Notes: a model not told the origin generated them from the sequence alone. Shown: positions 24,501 to 38,751, counted from the stretch's first letter. The stretch: DNA of 63,177 bases from Ichthyophonus hoferi (GCA_002751075.1 NAOQ01000138.1:68618-131794); one strand, 5' to 3'. Numbers and translations: made by a program.

Positions 24501-27500
24501 AAATTTTAATCCATTNNNNNNNNNNNNNNNNNNNNNNNNNNNNNNNNNNNNNNNNNNNNNNNNNNNNNNNNNNNNNNNNNNNNNNNNNNNNNNNNNNNNN
24601 NNNNNNNNNNNNNNNNNNNNNNNNNNNNNNNNNNNNNNNNNNNNNNNNNNNNNNNNNNNNNNNNNNNNNNNNNNNNNNNNNNNNNNNNNNNNNNNNNNNN
24701 NNNNNNNNNNNNNNNNNNNNNNNNNNNNNNNNNNNNNNNNNNNNNNNNNNNNNNNNNNNNNNNNNNNNNNNNNNNNNNNNNNNNNNNNNNNNNNNNNNNN
24801 NNNNNNNNNNNNNNNNNNNNNNNNNNNNNNNNNNNNNNNNNNNNNNNNNNNNNNNNNNNNNNNNNNNNNNNNNNNNNNNNNNNNNNNNNNNNNNNNNNNN
24901 NNNNNNNNNNNNNNNNNNNNNNNNNNNNNNNNNNNNNNNNNNNNNNNNNNNNNNNNNNNNNNNNNNNNNNNNNNNNNNNNTCAGACCTTTCAAAATGTTT
25001 TTAATGCTAAAGCACCAATCATTTCGGTGCCAATGTACTTGAAATTGACAACCTTCCAATAATTTAAATTTTAATCCATTCTAAAATTTTAAAAATAATC
25101 TAATGTGCCAATCACCATTATAGGTGGGCCGTGACTACGTTACTAAAGCTCAGCGAGCTGACCAAGTAATAGCCTCTGTCAAAGCAATCTGCAAGGCCAT
25201 CTATGAAAGGTTATTCTTCTGGATTGTAGAGCGTGTCAATAAAGCTCTTGACAACCGCCGTGGTGGTTCCAATGCATTTATTGGTATCTTGGATATTGCT
25301 GGTTTTGAAATCTTTAAACTCAACTCATTTGAACAGCTATGTATCAACTACACCAACGAGAAATTGCAACAGTTTTTCAACAACCACATGTTTGTGACCG
25401 AACAAGAAGAGTATAGAAAGGAAGGTATAGAGTGGACCTTCATTGATTTTGGATTGGATCTCCAGCCCTGCATTGATCTTATTGAGAAGCCAATGGGTAT
25501 CCTTTCTTTGATGGATGACGAGTGCCTGCTTTTACCTAGTAAGTGTTGATGAATAGGCATTTAATAAGCATTTAAGTTCATGTTGGTCTTTTTAAAATAC
25601 TTTTTTATACACCTATGCCCTATACCTATATAAACATAAACATATAGCTAACCATACCCTCTCTCAGGGTCTACGGACGCTACCTATAGCGAGAAGCTAG
25701 AAAAGCAACACTACGGCCAGACAGCCAAGTTCGCAAAACGCGGAGGAAAAATTAAAAGAGATATACCAGGGTTTGTGATCGAGCATTATGCCTCCCCTGT
25801 AGAATACACCCTTGATGGTTGGTTAATTAAGAACACTGACCCGCTCAACGATAACATTACCTCATTGTTAGCCAAGTCCACTGATGACTTTATGACGGTA
25901 TTGTTTAAGGACTACGTCGATGGGGACAGGGCTGGTGGAAGGAGGGGAGGTTCCATGAGAACTGTAGGCCAACTCTACCGTGATCAGCTGACCAGCCTCA
26001 TGACAACATTAAGGAATACTGCACCTCACTTTGTCCGTTGTATTATACCCAACCATGAGAAGAAGCCAGGAAAAGTTTCAGCTCCTTTGATTCTGGATCA
26101 GTTACGTTGCAATGGTGTTCTAGAAGGTATTCGTATCTGCCGTAAAGGTTTCCCTAACCGTGTCTTGTTCCAAGATTTCAAGCAAAGATATGAAATATTG
26201 GCTCCTGGCGCTGTCCCTAGAGGGTTTGCGGACGGGAAAAAGACATGTGAGAAGATATTAGAGACCTTGCAGATCCCTACTGATAACTATCGTATAGGTA
26301 ACTCCAAGATATTCTTTAGAGCTAATGTCTTGGGTCAGCTGGAAGAGATGAGGGATGAGAAGTTGACTAGTGTTATCCGCAACTTGCAGGCCCATTGCCA
26401 GGGCTACTTGGCTAGAAAGATCTATAGGAGAATGACTAACCATGAGGTAGCCGTTAAAGTCATACAGAGGAATTGCCGTAAGTACCTGATATTACGTACT
26501 TGGCCTTGGTGGAAGCTGTTTGTTAGGGTACAGCCACTATTGAAGGTTACACAAGAGGATAATCTCAAGAGAGAGCTGACTGATGCTACCAAGAAGTTGG
26601 AGGAGAACGCTAAGAAACACGAAGAACTGGCTAAGGAGTGCGAGAATCTTAATGCTGAACGATGCAATTTAAAGGTAAAGGGCGCGGAAAAGAAAAGGGT
26701 TATAAGTTAGGTTATATAAGATTTTAATTTCTATTATGTTATTTTACCATTCTATAGATTTTGATAGTCTGTGTATGTTTGTGGGTTATAAATGGATGAT
26801 GATGCTCTTATGAATTAACAGATGGAGCCATACAGGCAAATTACCAATGACTTATTACTTATAAACGCTTTTCTCTTCCTCTTTCTTTACTGCACAGAAT
26901 GAGCTAGACAAGAAGGAGAACGAGCTCTATACTTGCAATGATACCAACGACCGCCTGAACCAACGCCTACAACAGCTCATGAAAGATGTCCAGGAACTGG
27001 AAGAGAGAATGGAGGAGGATGCGGTCAAGGCTGATAGTGTGCTGGCTGAGAAGAAGAAACTAGCAGGTGAGAGAGAGGAACTACTAGAGGAACTCGGCGT
27101 CACCCAGGAAAAGATGGAGAAGTTATCCAATGAGAAGACGTCTCTGGAGGAGAAACTGAATGCCACACAGGTATGATATAATTGGTTGTTATGTTATCTG
27201 TAGGGATCTATTTGCACAGTACCATTGGCTATCTTTATGATTTGTTCGTAAATATTTCCTTAGCGAGGCCTAGCTTGCCAAGAAAAACTGTGTAAAAGTC
27301 TTTGGAATATTAAAATTTTAATGCCAGTATAACCATATATCATTGGTCTCATACTATTATATCACCAACTCAGACCCAAGCGTGGGTGTCATTTGTGTAT
27401 TAAAATTCTAATACTAGTATAACTGTGTATCATTAGTCATACGCCATATGCTATCATATCACTGACTTAGACCCAATCACAGGTGTCCTTGGATGCAGAG

Positions 27501-30500
27501 CACGATAGCAACCAAAAACTAAATAAGGAGAAGGCCTACCTAGAAGCCACCCTCACTACTACCCAGAGTAACCTATCAGCTGTCGAGGATAAATTTAAAG
27601 CATTGCAGAAGTCCAAGGTTAAAGCTGATGCCCTATTGGAGGAATATGAAACCAAGATTGCAAATAGTGAGAAGGACCGTGCGGAGTTGAGCAGTACTAA
27701 GAGGCGATTGGAGAGTGAGCTGGCTGCTGCTAGAGAAAAGATTGAAATGTTGGAAAAGAGAATAGAAGAACTAGAGGCAGAAGTGGAAAAGAAGAATAAA
27801 GAAATTGCTGAATTACAGGTAGGACTCCCCATCTCTATAAACCCTTCGATCTCTATGCTTTGTGTATTGTTACTCTATTGGTTGGTTGGGTTTTGCGATT
27901 GCTATGCTATCATAGGGATTGGCATGGTGTAGAAGAATGTATTGTTAGATTAAATGTGTATTTATATGTTAGCATATTATTAATTAGTGAGGGTAAAAGA
28001 GGGTAGACGAAACAGTTTTAACAAGAATAATGTATTGGCTAGATAATTAATATTCTATAATTTATATTATTCTATTGGAACCCACTAGGTTATAGGCTAC
28101 TATATGCGGTGTAGTAAATACATATAGGGATAATATGTTATGGTGTGCATACATGCCATTGTAGTTTTGCTATATATATAGCCTATACCCTTTCTCCTTC
28201 TATCACTATTTTACCTATTACACTCCCCACCTAATTCATCATTTTCATTGGTCATTCAAGACTTAATTAACTAACAAACCCCTTCATTAAACAGGCGGCC
28301 CTAGATACCGAACAACAACGTGCCAATAAAATAGACCGCGAGAAACGGGACCTTAGCAACCAATTGGAATACTTGAAGGAAGAGCTAGAAAGTGAGCAAA
28401 ACACTGTAGCAAAGTTAAAGAAACAGAATGTAGACCTTGACAATACAGTGAAGTCGTTAGAATCCTCAATGGAGGACACATCCAGTGCTGGAGCCATACA
28501 AGCGGATATGAGGGTAAAGAGAGAGGCTGAGCTAGCTAACTTACAGAAGAAGTATCAGGACTTAGTCGAAACCAGTGAGCTCAGTTCTAGTGAAAATAAG
28601 AAAAAGTACCAGCAACAGATGGAGGAGAAGGAGGGTGAAATGGAACTCTTGCAAAAGGGTAAATCTGATCTTGAAAAGAAGTATGCTCAGGTCAAGGCTG
28701 ATTTGCAGCAGGTCACGACAAAGTTGGAGGGAGAGACAAAGGGTAGGGCCGAATTGGATAAGAAGAAGAAGTCTCTTGAGTCTGTATTGGCTGATACCCA
28801 GAATAGATTGCAGGATACTGAGAAACAATTGGAGGAGGTTAGTATATGTGTGGATGCATTTGTTGCTATTATGACTATGACTATTACTATTATCATTATC
28901 ATTCTCAATTTAACATTATTTTCATCTCTTATTTTTTTTTTAAAAAAAAAATTTAACTGACCAATCACATAACTCTATCCACAGGTACTTGAACGCAATG
29001 CTAAGCTTCAGAGTGAGGTAGATAGTATAGGTAAGAAGTATGATGAGAGAGATGCCGCGTGCACTACCAGTGAAAGAGATCGCAAGGCCCTATTGGCTAA
29101 GATTGAGGAGATTACTACTATGTTTGAGGAAGAGACCCGCCAGAAGCTGGCTATACAGGTAGGATTATATATGGTATACTTATAACTATATATGGTATGG
29201 TATAATACTATATATCATAATATTATGATATAGGAGTGGATAAGGGGTATAGAGATTGCTGCTATAAGTACAGTTATAATGAGGTCATATTCTAGCCAAA
29301 TTAGGACAAGTATAGTGAGGTCATTTTATAATCATATTACTGCAAATATAATAATAATAATACATCCACAATAAATAGTAAGAGTAAATCATTGTCCACC
29401 AATATCCCATCTTACTACATTATCACCTTATATGCTATTACACTATCAAGTAACCAGTCATACTGCTACTTACTGCTTTATCATTACACTATCCTATCAC
29501 ACTATTGCATTGTCATGCATACTTCTCTACCCTACCCTACCCTACCCTACCCTACCTTATTCTAATACGTATTCCCCACAGGGCAAGCTGAAAAACACAG
29601 AGCAAGAAATGTATGAGGTCCGGGAACAGCTGGTAGAGAAGGACAATGAGATGGAGAATGCTGGACGTACTATATCCTCTCTCAAGTCACAGGCAGATGA
29701 GCTAAAGATGAAGTTGGAGACGGAAAGGCATGGGCTAGAGGAAATGGAAATGAGTAAAAAGAAGATTATGGTAGGTTGGTTGCGGTTATGTTATTGTATA
29801 TATATATATATAGCTGTATGAGTGTTATATTGTTATAGATTGTTATAATAGTGTAATGCTAGTATGTGTTTTTTTTTGATTTTGTTTTTGATGTTGCTTC
29901 CTATAATGTCATCTTTCTATTTTAATATATTCTATTATGTCATATCCTATCCTCTTCTGCTCTTTCCTCCCCTCCCTTATCTCACCCTCTCTTCTTTCCC
30001 TTCCACAGAGAGACCTCTCAGACCTACACGAAGAACTCGATGAAAGTAACACTACCAAGATGAAATTAGTGTCTACCAATGCTCGCCTTCAATCTGACAT
30101 TGACGATCTAACCAATGAGCTTAATACCGCGCATAATGATGCGCAGATAGCCAGTAAGAAGGCCAAGAAGGCAGAAAGTCAGTTGAATGAGCACAAATCA
30201 TTAGTAGATCAGGCTGAGGGCGATAGGAATGCTGCACAAGGAGAAGTCGCAAGGCTGGCTGGTGAGGTGTATAGTCTAAAGGCCCAGAATGATGAGCTGA
30301 ATAGTATGGTAGCACAGTTGAAGAAGGAAGCTTCCAATCTTAAGGTAGGGGTTGGATTGGTTGGATGTTTAAATGTTTTAATGCTGAAATGGTGATTGTT
30401 GTTATTAATACTGTTATTATTATTATTATTATTATTCCCACTCTCACTAGAAATGTTACACATTTTATTACCTGTTAGGCCATTCTACACGCCTTTTAAC

Positions 30501-32266
30501 ACCGACCCACTCTCTATCCTCTCTCTCTAGTCCGAAGTTGAAGAACTCAAGAGCAGTGGAGACCGTGATGCTCAGTACGTTGCCAATCTAGAGAAAGCCA
30601 AGAGATCCCTGGACGCCATGTTAGAAGAACAAAAGATGGAGATGGATGAACTAGAAGATGATCTTGCTAACTGTGAAGATGCTAAGGTCCGCCTGGAGGT
30701 TTCTGTGCAAGCACTCAAGACTCAGTTGGAAAGAACTATGCAAGAGAGTGAGGAGAAGGTCGAAGAGTCCAGGAAGAGTATTATGAGGCAGCTAAGAGAT
30801 ATGGAGGAACAACTAGAAGAGGAGAGAAGGTCCAAGACATCCCTCAATAGTAAGGCTAAGAAACTGGAGGCCGAATTACTTGAAATGCAAATTACTCTGG
30901 ATGATGCTGAGAAGCAGAAGGAAGAGGCAATAAAGCAGAACAAAAAAGCTCAACAGATGGCCAAGGACTTCCAGAATGACTCGGATGATGCCAAATCTCA
31001 ATTGGCAGCTGCACAGAACCAGTTAAGAGACTTGGAAAAGAAAACCTCGAGAATGAACTCAGACAATGCCCAACTAGTTGCTGAATTGGAAAAAAGTGAA
31101 AAGAACCGCAAGGCTGCTGAATTGGCCCGTGATGAAAACGGTCTCGAGCTTGATTCGCTTCGGGTTCAGGCAGCCAGTCTAACCGAGTCAAAGCGTAGGT
31201 TGGATGGGGAGCTTGATTCATTGAAGGAAGAACACGAGGAATTGTCTCTTGAATTTGATGATCTGTCAGACCGGGAACGAAAGGTAAATAATTATATTCA
31301 TACGTACTGGGATTTTATGTTTTTATATGTTTTTTTTTACATAGCTCTTGATTAGTATGTTTAAATTATGTCTAACCGTAGCCCTCATACTTTATTTTTT
31401 TCCCCCCTCCCTTCATTTTTCCAGTAGACACACATATATATACTATATCTATATATAGGTCAAAGTTCAAAGTATTTTACGGGTTTGTCATACATATTGC
31501 TTATAAACCCCATGAATTTTGACTTAGATGTAGGTAGTCAATATATTATCACAATCGATATAAACCATTGCCTATCTGCACATACATTAATACATGTTTT
31601 AAGAAATTTTAACATTAAAGTAGTGTATGATAAGCATTGGTACCTCCTTTATACTATTCATGATATCTAACCAATCTATAATCACCCTAGGCCACCTTTG
31701 AACTGGAAACCGCTCGCCACTCGGAGGCAATGGAGAAGGAGATGGTAGCTAAGTTGGAAAGTCGTATACAACAACTAGAAAGACAGGCAAATGACTTGAG
31801 AGATCAAGTAGAAACTGCTACCACTGAGGCCGAGAAGAAACTTAAAACGAAACTGATGCCGTTTGAACATAAGGTGTCAAGTCTTACTGCTGACTTGGAT
31901 GCTGAGATAAAAAAGAATAATGATCTAAGCAATAAGTTAAAGAGAGTAGATCGTAAGATGAAAGAGTCTCAACGTATGTTGGAGGATTCCGAGAAGTCAG
32001 CTGCCGATAGTAAAGCTAATTTTGATCGGGTTAGTTCCAAGATCCGTAATATTACCAGTCAGACTGAGGAATTAGATGCTGAAGTTAATACTTTAAGGTC
32101 TAAGAATAGAAGGCTCCAGAGTGAGTTGAATGAGGCATCAGAGTTGTCTGAACAGCTTAAATCCCAGCTCCAGTCTGTTCAGTCTCGTGCTAACCGTGTC
32201 AGTCGTGTGCGTCGCACTAAGCTAGGTGATGACGATGATGCAGTCATAGGTGAAGAAGACGAATAG
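21517..32266 (+). CDS. MYH: Myosin II heavy chain, non-muscle type
   Basis: Fifteen exons: 21517-21843, 22184-22549, 22847-23009, 23508-23665, 23844-24002, 25124-25538, 25668-26674, 26898-27170, 27483-27818, 28295-28837, 28985-29158, 29582-29770, 30009-30344, 30531-31283, 31691-32266. They total 1924 residues with every phase consistent. The order is an SH3-like N-domain, P-loop GESGAGKT (172-179), switch I NDNSSRFGKF across the exon 2/3 junction, switch II DIAGFE, the actin-binding and SH1 region [20 protein letters not shown], two light-chain IQ sites ([25 protein letters not shown]), a long coiled coil and a short acidic tailpiece ([13 protein letters not shown]). The [20 protein letters not shown] block matches non-muscle/smooth-muscle tails. 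This is the ATP-driven motor of cortical actomyosin filaments, used in cytokinesis and contractility. Loop 2 looks shorter than in vertebrate MYH9. The N run lies inside intron 5 and removes no coding sequence. Confidence 0.96.
24420..25080. other. Assembly gap (465 N) with duplicated flanks in myosin intron 5
   Basis: Positions 24516-24980 are N. The 96 bases at 24420-24515 recur at 24985-25080, apparently without change. As at the first gap, this suggests overlapping contigs that were not merged, so the N run is probably not real missing DNA. Confidence 0.92.
29521..29565. repeat. CCCTA pentamer tract in a myosin intron
   Basis: About five CCCTA-type pentamers lie just upstream of the exon 12 splice acceptor. 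They probably serve as part of its pyrimidine-rich tract. The period is 5, not the 6 of animal telomere repeats. Confidence 0.7.
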
Positions 32267-32474
32267 GCTGTGGCTCTTAATACATGCATATAGTTGATCA
32301 AGAAAAAAAAATGCCTACGTTTAGATTTGTGCATTCATAATATTATTTATTATTGGCTTGTATACAGTGCACCTATAGTCACTGGTGGTTTTTTTGGCCT
32401 ATTATCAATATTAAATTAAGCTATGTACACAAAAGGCATCGGTGGTGCTGGTATTTATAGCTCTACAAAAATTA

Positions 32475-32480
32475 AATAAA
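32475..32480 (+). promoter_or_regulatory. Likely poly(A) signal of myosin
   Basis: An AATAAA lies about 210 bases after the myosin stop codon, followed by a T/G-rich stretch. Confidence 0.45.
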
Positions 32481-33028
32481 TTTTGTACTTAAAATTTGGG
32501 TGTTTTATTGGTTGCAATCATTTTTAATATAATATTGTTTAAAATTATTAATAATACATTGATAATACTATTATTGCCTTATATGCAGTGCGATTGTAGT
32601 TAGTGTGCTTGATTAAATATAATGCCTCATTAAAACCGAATGAATCTTACATATAACAATTGGGTGTTGTAATTAGTTATTGTCATTGCTAATACTGAAA
32701 TCATCTGGAATATATTTATACTGTTATTAATGGTTTGTATGAATGTATTACTATTATTCATAATTTTACTAAAAAATCAAATAATTTATATATATTTATA
32801 ATTAAGCTTTGCAATTGGTTGTTATCATTGCTAGTACCGTACTGAGTTAGAAACGTATACACAGAAAATACATTCTTTTAGATATATTCTAGTGTTACTA
32901 TGGCTTTATATGTAGTGATTATAGTTACTGTAGTAGATTTTTTAGGGTCTTATTAACTCATATAGAAAATATATGTGGTGTTATTGTTTACGGCTTCACC
33001 AATACCTGTTGGAAGAATGTATATTACG

Positions 33029-33509
33029 TTACAATGATTCCTTATTATAACAATTTGCTGTAGTCCTATTGACTTGTCTATAGGCTTTGGGGCCACCACT
33101 TAGGTGTTGTTTAGAAGTCTCTCTTGCTGGGCTAGAAATATAGGCAGCGCTTAACTCTAATCCGCTTTCAATGTAAAGTTGCAATGAGTTTGATGTACAA
33201 GAAGACATATGTGATGGCTCTATCCTCAGCTGTCTATAGAATTCTTCTACAAATTGAAGAGCAACTCCTGCTTTAATACGCTTAGATGCAATTATGGAAA
33301 TAGCAGTGTGAACGATCAGTGAGGGGTGCCAAGGCTGGGCGTATGTAATAATAATTATTACTATCGAAAGTAACTAAAACTTTCTCTGTATTCTCGATGG
33401 TAGAAAAATTTGAATACTGACTATTGTGATCAAGTGCCAACAATGAACTAGACATTACAATAAAACACAATTGCTTTAAAATGCAGGCCAGGTATCTTCT
33501 CACTATCAA
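33029..33509 (-). pseudogene. Unrecognised secreted-like coding remnant
   Basis: Two overlapping minus-strand open segments occur here. One (33282-33509) starts with a hydrophobic, signal-like stretch (ILKQLCFIVMSSSLLAL). The other (33029 to about 33320) reads SIIASKRIKAGVALQFVEEF, later GGPKAYRQVNRTTANCYN, and then a stop. The C-terminal block resembles short frames at 37936-38045, 43590-43690, 35630-35710 and, more weakly, 55430, which is why I treat it as a real but decayed or intron-split coding family. No known domain was recognised and function is unknown. A spliced live gene is also possible. Confidence 0.35.
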
Positions 33510-34499
33510 TGAGAATATATATTTAAGATATTACTAACAAATAATAAAAATGCAAAGCTTTGCTTATAATGGTTTGTACATCATAATGCGTGACTTTATT
33601 GGTTGTTTTTGTTCCTTTTATCCTTTTCGCAACCCTTGTTTCTTGCAGATGTCAATAGAGCTGTGTTCTATATTTCAGCTCACATAGAAATGATCATATA
33701 GATCCTTACTGGCTAATGCAATTCACATAAGACCTAAGATCCATTAGAATTGCTTGATCATAACTTTATCTTAGTTTTCCAATTGGTCTAACGTATGTGT
33801 CCTTATTTAGATGGCTCTTTAGCCAATATTATCATCATTAGCCCAATTCCTCGCATTCCAGCGATATCTTCTGACGAATCATTTCATTTGAACTAGAATG
33901 TCATTCAAACAACTAATATTGGATCAATAATATAATGATCCACTTATTGCCGGCTTATTGGTTGTACCATCACCTATTCCTTTGGCGTAGATAGTCTTAG
34001 AGCACTTATTTATTTATTTATAACATAATATATGAATATTCTAGCAAATTGAAAAATAAACTAAGTACTTTTAAAAAAAAGAAAATAATAATTATGCAAG
34101 TTCCCCATTTTTATATATGCAGGTTTTAATTATTGTGCATGCAATATGCCATGTTTAAAGTGTTGGAACCATGTTTGGTGTATGAGCTCCTCTCATCTGA
34201 ACCGTATGCGTATTTTTATTTATAGTTCATTAAATGCTCTTCTATAGTGATCGATTCTTGTTATAGTATGCGGTATATGAAATATTTTTACGTCAAATGA
34301 AGAAATGGGTTAAATTGCCATCTAAATAGGGGCACAATTGTATTTAAGTATTGCGTTAAGATCGAAAAATTCTAGTGGGTCCCTATAACCTATCGCGAGT
34401 TGGATTAACCAATAATAATCTGTTCAACGTTATTGCATGAATTGATTGAATTGTTATCATTACAGAATTAAACTTCAAAAATCAGTAATAAAATATAAT

Positions 34500-35600
34500 A
34501 TACCATAACAGTAAATAAAATAAAACAAAGAACTATAACAATGCAGTGAGCGGGACAGTCATGAGTACTTCGGACACTCCCCCACAACCTCAATAACTTG
34601 AGTTTAAAGACAGAAAGGAAATACTTTTGACGGTCCTGGCATGATTGCTCACGTCTTTCAAGAGTGCCTGAGGTTACATAAAGCTAAGATCCTGGGGCCA
34701 GGAGAAGAAGATATTTGGCTTGTTGAAAGGGGTGTAGTCCTGGGTACTTCATGAGTCAATCGACCTCCTGGTCCTTGCTGGATATTCCTTTCACTTCCAT
34801 TTCATTGCTGCCAATGGCCTCCCAGATGTAATAAAATCTGACCACAATATGACACGTATTTTTAGGTACACATTGGCGGGAACTCAAACAGATGGCTGAA
34901 GTATTGTCTCCTTATAATACATATAATACTATGCATACTGAATCAATATCCAGCCTATTCTAGATGTCAAAAATTTAAGCCACCTGTTGACAGCATGCTG
35001 ACATTGCAATGCATTAAGATTCACAACATAACAATGCAGTTATAGATTGTTTCTTGCTGAACCAATCTATTTAACCACCTGTGATAAATATGACATACCC
35101 AATAGTAAATTTCCCATTCCATAATGCTTATTGATGAAGTTGGCATCAGAGTAGGCAGGCAGTCATCTTGATGGACTCTAAGTGATATATTATGGTATCT
35201 TTGCTGTACATGTTGAGGTACCTCAAGAGATGTAGTAACATCTTGTAGTGGTGCATATTTAATTTTGCCATGTATCTTGATAACATGGATACTGCAAATG
35301 AGATGTTTGCTCTCAAGCTTTTGTCGATCCAATTTAGGCATCCAATTGGTGAGCACTATGTAGTACTTTTGCAAGAAATTTGATCTAGATCTTCAGAATG
35401 TGTGAGTTGAACATGCTTCCCCAGGATGGGAAAATGTATAGGATGGCCTTTGTGGTCCGTAGTTTTGTATGAGCTCCTGGATGTAGCTGGACTGGCTAAG
35501 TGTAATGCAGCTAATTTCTGTTTTTCTAATACTATGTCCAAGTAAGGATAAAGGAAATCCTGTAGATTTTGTGCAAATCAATTGGCGCTAACAAATTACT
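34500..35600 (-). mobile_element. Ty1/copia LTR retrotransposon relic
   Basis: On the minus strand this region resembles the end of a copia pol polyprotein (reverse transcriptase to RNase H part), with an ITLSQSSYIQELI-type block that is common in copia elements. It is followed by a purine tract (GTTGTGGGGGAG near 34590) and what may be the start of a 3' LTR. No 5' LTR or gag was identified, so the copy is truncated. It is broken, with several breaks, and looks old. Confidence 0.55.
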
Positions 35601-37935
35601 ATATGTACTTAACATAATAACTGCTACCCATAGCCTGATAGGCAAAGACGGTGGCCACAAGGCACACATTCATCCCAACAGCCTTCGGCTCTAACGTTGA
35701 GATTCCCAGAGATCATAGAAATGAACACAAACGATAGAAAAAATGTAAAAGGAAACATTATGAATATATTTAATGAACGGAATATGAGCTATTATAGTTA
35801 GCAGTGTATTAATGTTGAAGTAATGGTAATAAATGTACAGTGTTGCCTAGATGAGATACTAAAATCATGACTATTTAATGCGCCAATTAATATTTAATTA
35901 ATATCTTGTTACTGCAAACCAATCAGATATCTTTACTTGATAAAACTGATTAGGTGCATGATTCGCCAATAAAACTACTTAAATGCCTGCATAATAAATT
36001 TTAAGAATCGGATTTAATGATTGGATGACATAAAATAAATTGCCGTAGTTAACAGGATATTGTCTTCCATGAAACCTTTCTCCTGTTGTATTTCTCTTCA
36101 ACATCTTGGCTTTCCAAGTCAGATATTAGAAATATTTGACACTATGGTAGAATATACAGTCTTACATATAGCTTTCTATACCACGGTTTGTGTGATGGAT
36201 GAGCCAAAAGGAAAGGAGAGATTGCTAACTCAGCGATGTACATGCTTACTCTTGTAATGGAGTCTCGTGTGTAAGATAAGATTATACTACTGTTATTACA
36301 AATCATCTATGATCTCCATATCCCGTGGTGGTTCTACTCCTATAGATAGTGTATCAATAGAGAAGAAACAGAACAAACCCAATCTCTCCTCAGAGTTATT
36401 AGCTGGGAATAATTCCGATTGCATTGTTTTATTCAATTAGTACAATCACCAGGATTGTCCCAAAGAAATAGAAGTACTCTTTTACAAATAACTACAGTAC
36501 ACTGCTAAGAATGTCTAGCAAACGAACTAGGAAAAAAGAGGATCGGTGTGTACGTTGTAGTAAACACTGTAATAGCAACAATAACGAGAAGGAATATTTA
36601 CCAAAGTGCGTTGCTAACTTTGGTTCTAAAACAAATCAAAGTATTGGCAGTATATATTTACAATTATAATAAATTAGTCTGGTCTTGTCTCGATGATCTG
36701 CATAATAAAAGACCATAAAAGTGATAAAAGTGGATGTATTATTAATTGACCACGCCAATTAAATTTACAAGATAAGACCATATGTCTAGCAACGAATATG
36801 CTACTAAATAAACATGAACAGATTAAGTATATGTTTAAGCGGGAATATTTAATTAATTTGGATATTTCTTTATGTAGTTATATTCATTTAATAATAATAG
36901 CAATTATTATTACAAATGCATTCTGAAAAAAAAAGTTAGTGTAATCTATTTAAGTGGCAATCCAACATATATTCGATTTTCATATTTTTTATGCACTAGA
37001 TGAAATAATCCGGCTATGTCAAGGGAGGCACTCTAGGCAACTGGTAGTAGTTATGATAACTACACCAGAAAAGGCATGTATATGTAAAATAATAGGCAAT
37101 CAGTATTTAAGTATGTTGATGATTAAATGCTGAAAATAATTCTATGCATAGAGATTTTATTTAGTGCGGTAGGCTAATATATACTTGTGGTCTTGCCCTT
37201 ATCCACAGTTTATAGTTTTCTGTGAAGTTCTTCTTCCATTATTAATGACATCATATTTTTATCCAATTATAATTGCATCCCAGTCATTGGCTTTAACCCA
37301 TGCATAGCACTCTAAGTCACTTTATGATTGGTTCTCATCGTAGATCTGTAAGCACGATTTTAACGCTAGTATAATGCTCCATGTCCTGCTTCCTAGTGAC
37401 GGCCATCAATATACTTTTAGTTGGGGAGTAAGGATATATAAGTAGATTATGAACGACTTATATGAGTGATGTGCTGGCCACAAAATAAGGAAACTTGTAA
37501 AAAGCATTCTGAGGTGCTGAAGAATAAAGATTGAATTTATCAAGATGAATGTTTATGTGGGTAACTGACATTCTCCAAGCCAGGAAGAAAAGACTGCATG
37601 AGATACAAGAGCCAAATCCTAACTGTATTAGATGTATGGTTTCTCTCCTTACGCTCTCGAACAATAATATTACATTATTGCAACAGAATCAATCGCTAAC
37701 TATATTTTTCAATGATGTTGATCTAGACTTAATCATCTCAATCAGCTTATTGTTGCTTCTTTTGAGATTCTTGGGACTTAATCAATTGGCTTGGGATGAA
37801 TAATATTATGGCAGCAACTTTTGATGTTTTTTAATCAGGCGTGAACTGACCATTTAGGTTTAGGGGTATTTCTTTGTCTCTAATCGTACTTGCATATTTA
37901 GAACTGTAAAGAAAGAAAGCACAGATAGTTTTCTT

Positions 37936-38045
37936 TTATACTTTACAGGAGTACGTGGTAGTTCCAGTGACTTGCCCACAGGCTTCGGGATCTCCAATTG
38001 AATATCGTACAGTAGTTAATTTTGCTGGGCCAACGGTAGTATAGA
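37936..38045 (-). pseudogene. Short remnant of the unrecognised family
   Basis: A minus-strand open segment reads PAKLTTVRYSIGDPEACGQV and then TGTTTYSC before a stop at 37936-37938. The block aligns with GGPKAYRQVNRTT at 33.05 kb and SIGDPKAC at 43.63 kb. No upstream exon was identified. Confidence 0.35.
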
Positions 38046-38751
38046 CTTGACAGTAAAAACTATACTTATTATACTAAGAATTGCCAAAACGACGAACAAA
38101 TTACATTAATAAAAAATAACGAACATGTACTTAACTTTATATCTGCATACATATCATATGAGATGGGGTGATTTCTGTTGAGTATATAATAAAATAAATG
38201 TTATAAAACAATGATTCACAAATAGATATAACGAAACAACAATATATATTTACAGTCCACTCTTTATTGTTCCACTTTCAATATGAAATTACAAAGGGAG
38301 ACATATATCTATGTAAAGCCTTCATGTCTTACAACGTCACTTGGAAAGTTATAGACACTGTATACATACACTTGTAATTAAGGCAAGTTTTAATATATCA
38401 AAGCGGTATATAAGCTAAATAGTCGGGGTGTTTAACAGTAAAATACATGAACCAAATGATATGAGAGCGCTTCGTTCCTAAATAAAATTCACGCTAACGC
38501 AGGATAAATATTATTAATAATCCACAGCTACAATACATTAGGCTGACATTTGAGTCAATGCTCGCACGTCAAGCATTACTTCAAGTCACACTTAATCCTT
38601 GTTGTTATACTTATTTTACCTATTATGTAACTCAGAACCAATTACATGAAGTCGGCAGGTGCCTCAATCCCCAAGGATTTAAGATGTGGATTACTCTGGT
38701 TAGCCACGAGGTCAGATCAACACCAATCACCGTAATAATTGCTGTTTTGCT

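Larger units (their letters stand above)
32267..38751. other. Intergenic region between myosin and the HAD gene
   Basis: These 6.5 kb separate two convergent genes. They contain a decayed copia element, remnants of an unrecognised minus-strand family (33029-33509, 35630-35710, 37936-38045), and two short plus-strand frames that look protein-like but that I cannot name: 36309-36440 (43 codons, SISRGGSTPIDSVSI) and 36511-36669 (52 codons, basic, four cysteines). The rest is AT-rich with no recognised gene. Confidence 0.45.

Noticed and set aside
24499-25059. Frame across the second N run
   Set aside because: It consists almost wholly of N and lies within a myosin intron.
26927-28828. Several Ser/Leu/Phe-rich minus-strand frames
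   Set aside because: They are antisense shadows of the myosin coiled coil. Heptad coding on one strand leaves open frames on the other.
29521-29565. Possible telomere-like CCCTA repeat
   Set aside because: The period is 5, not the TTAGGG period of 6. It lies in an intron next to a splice acceptor.
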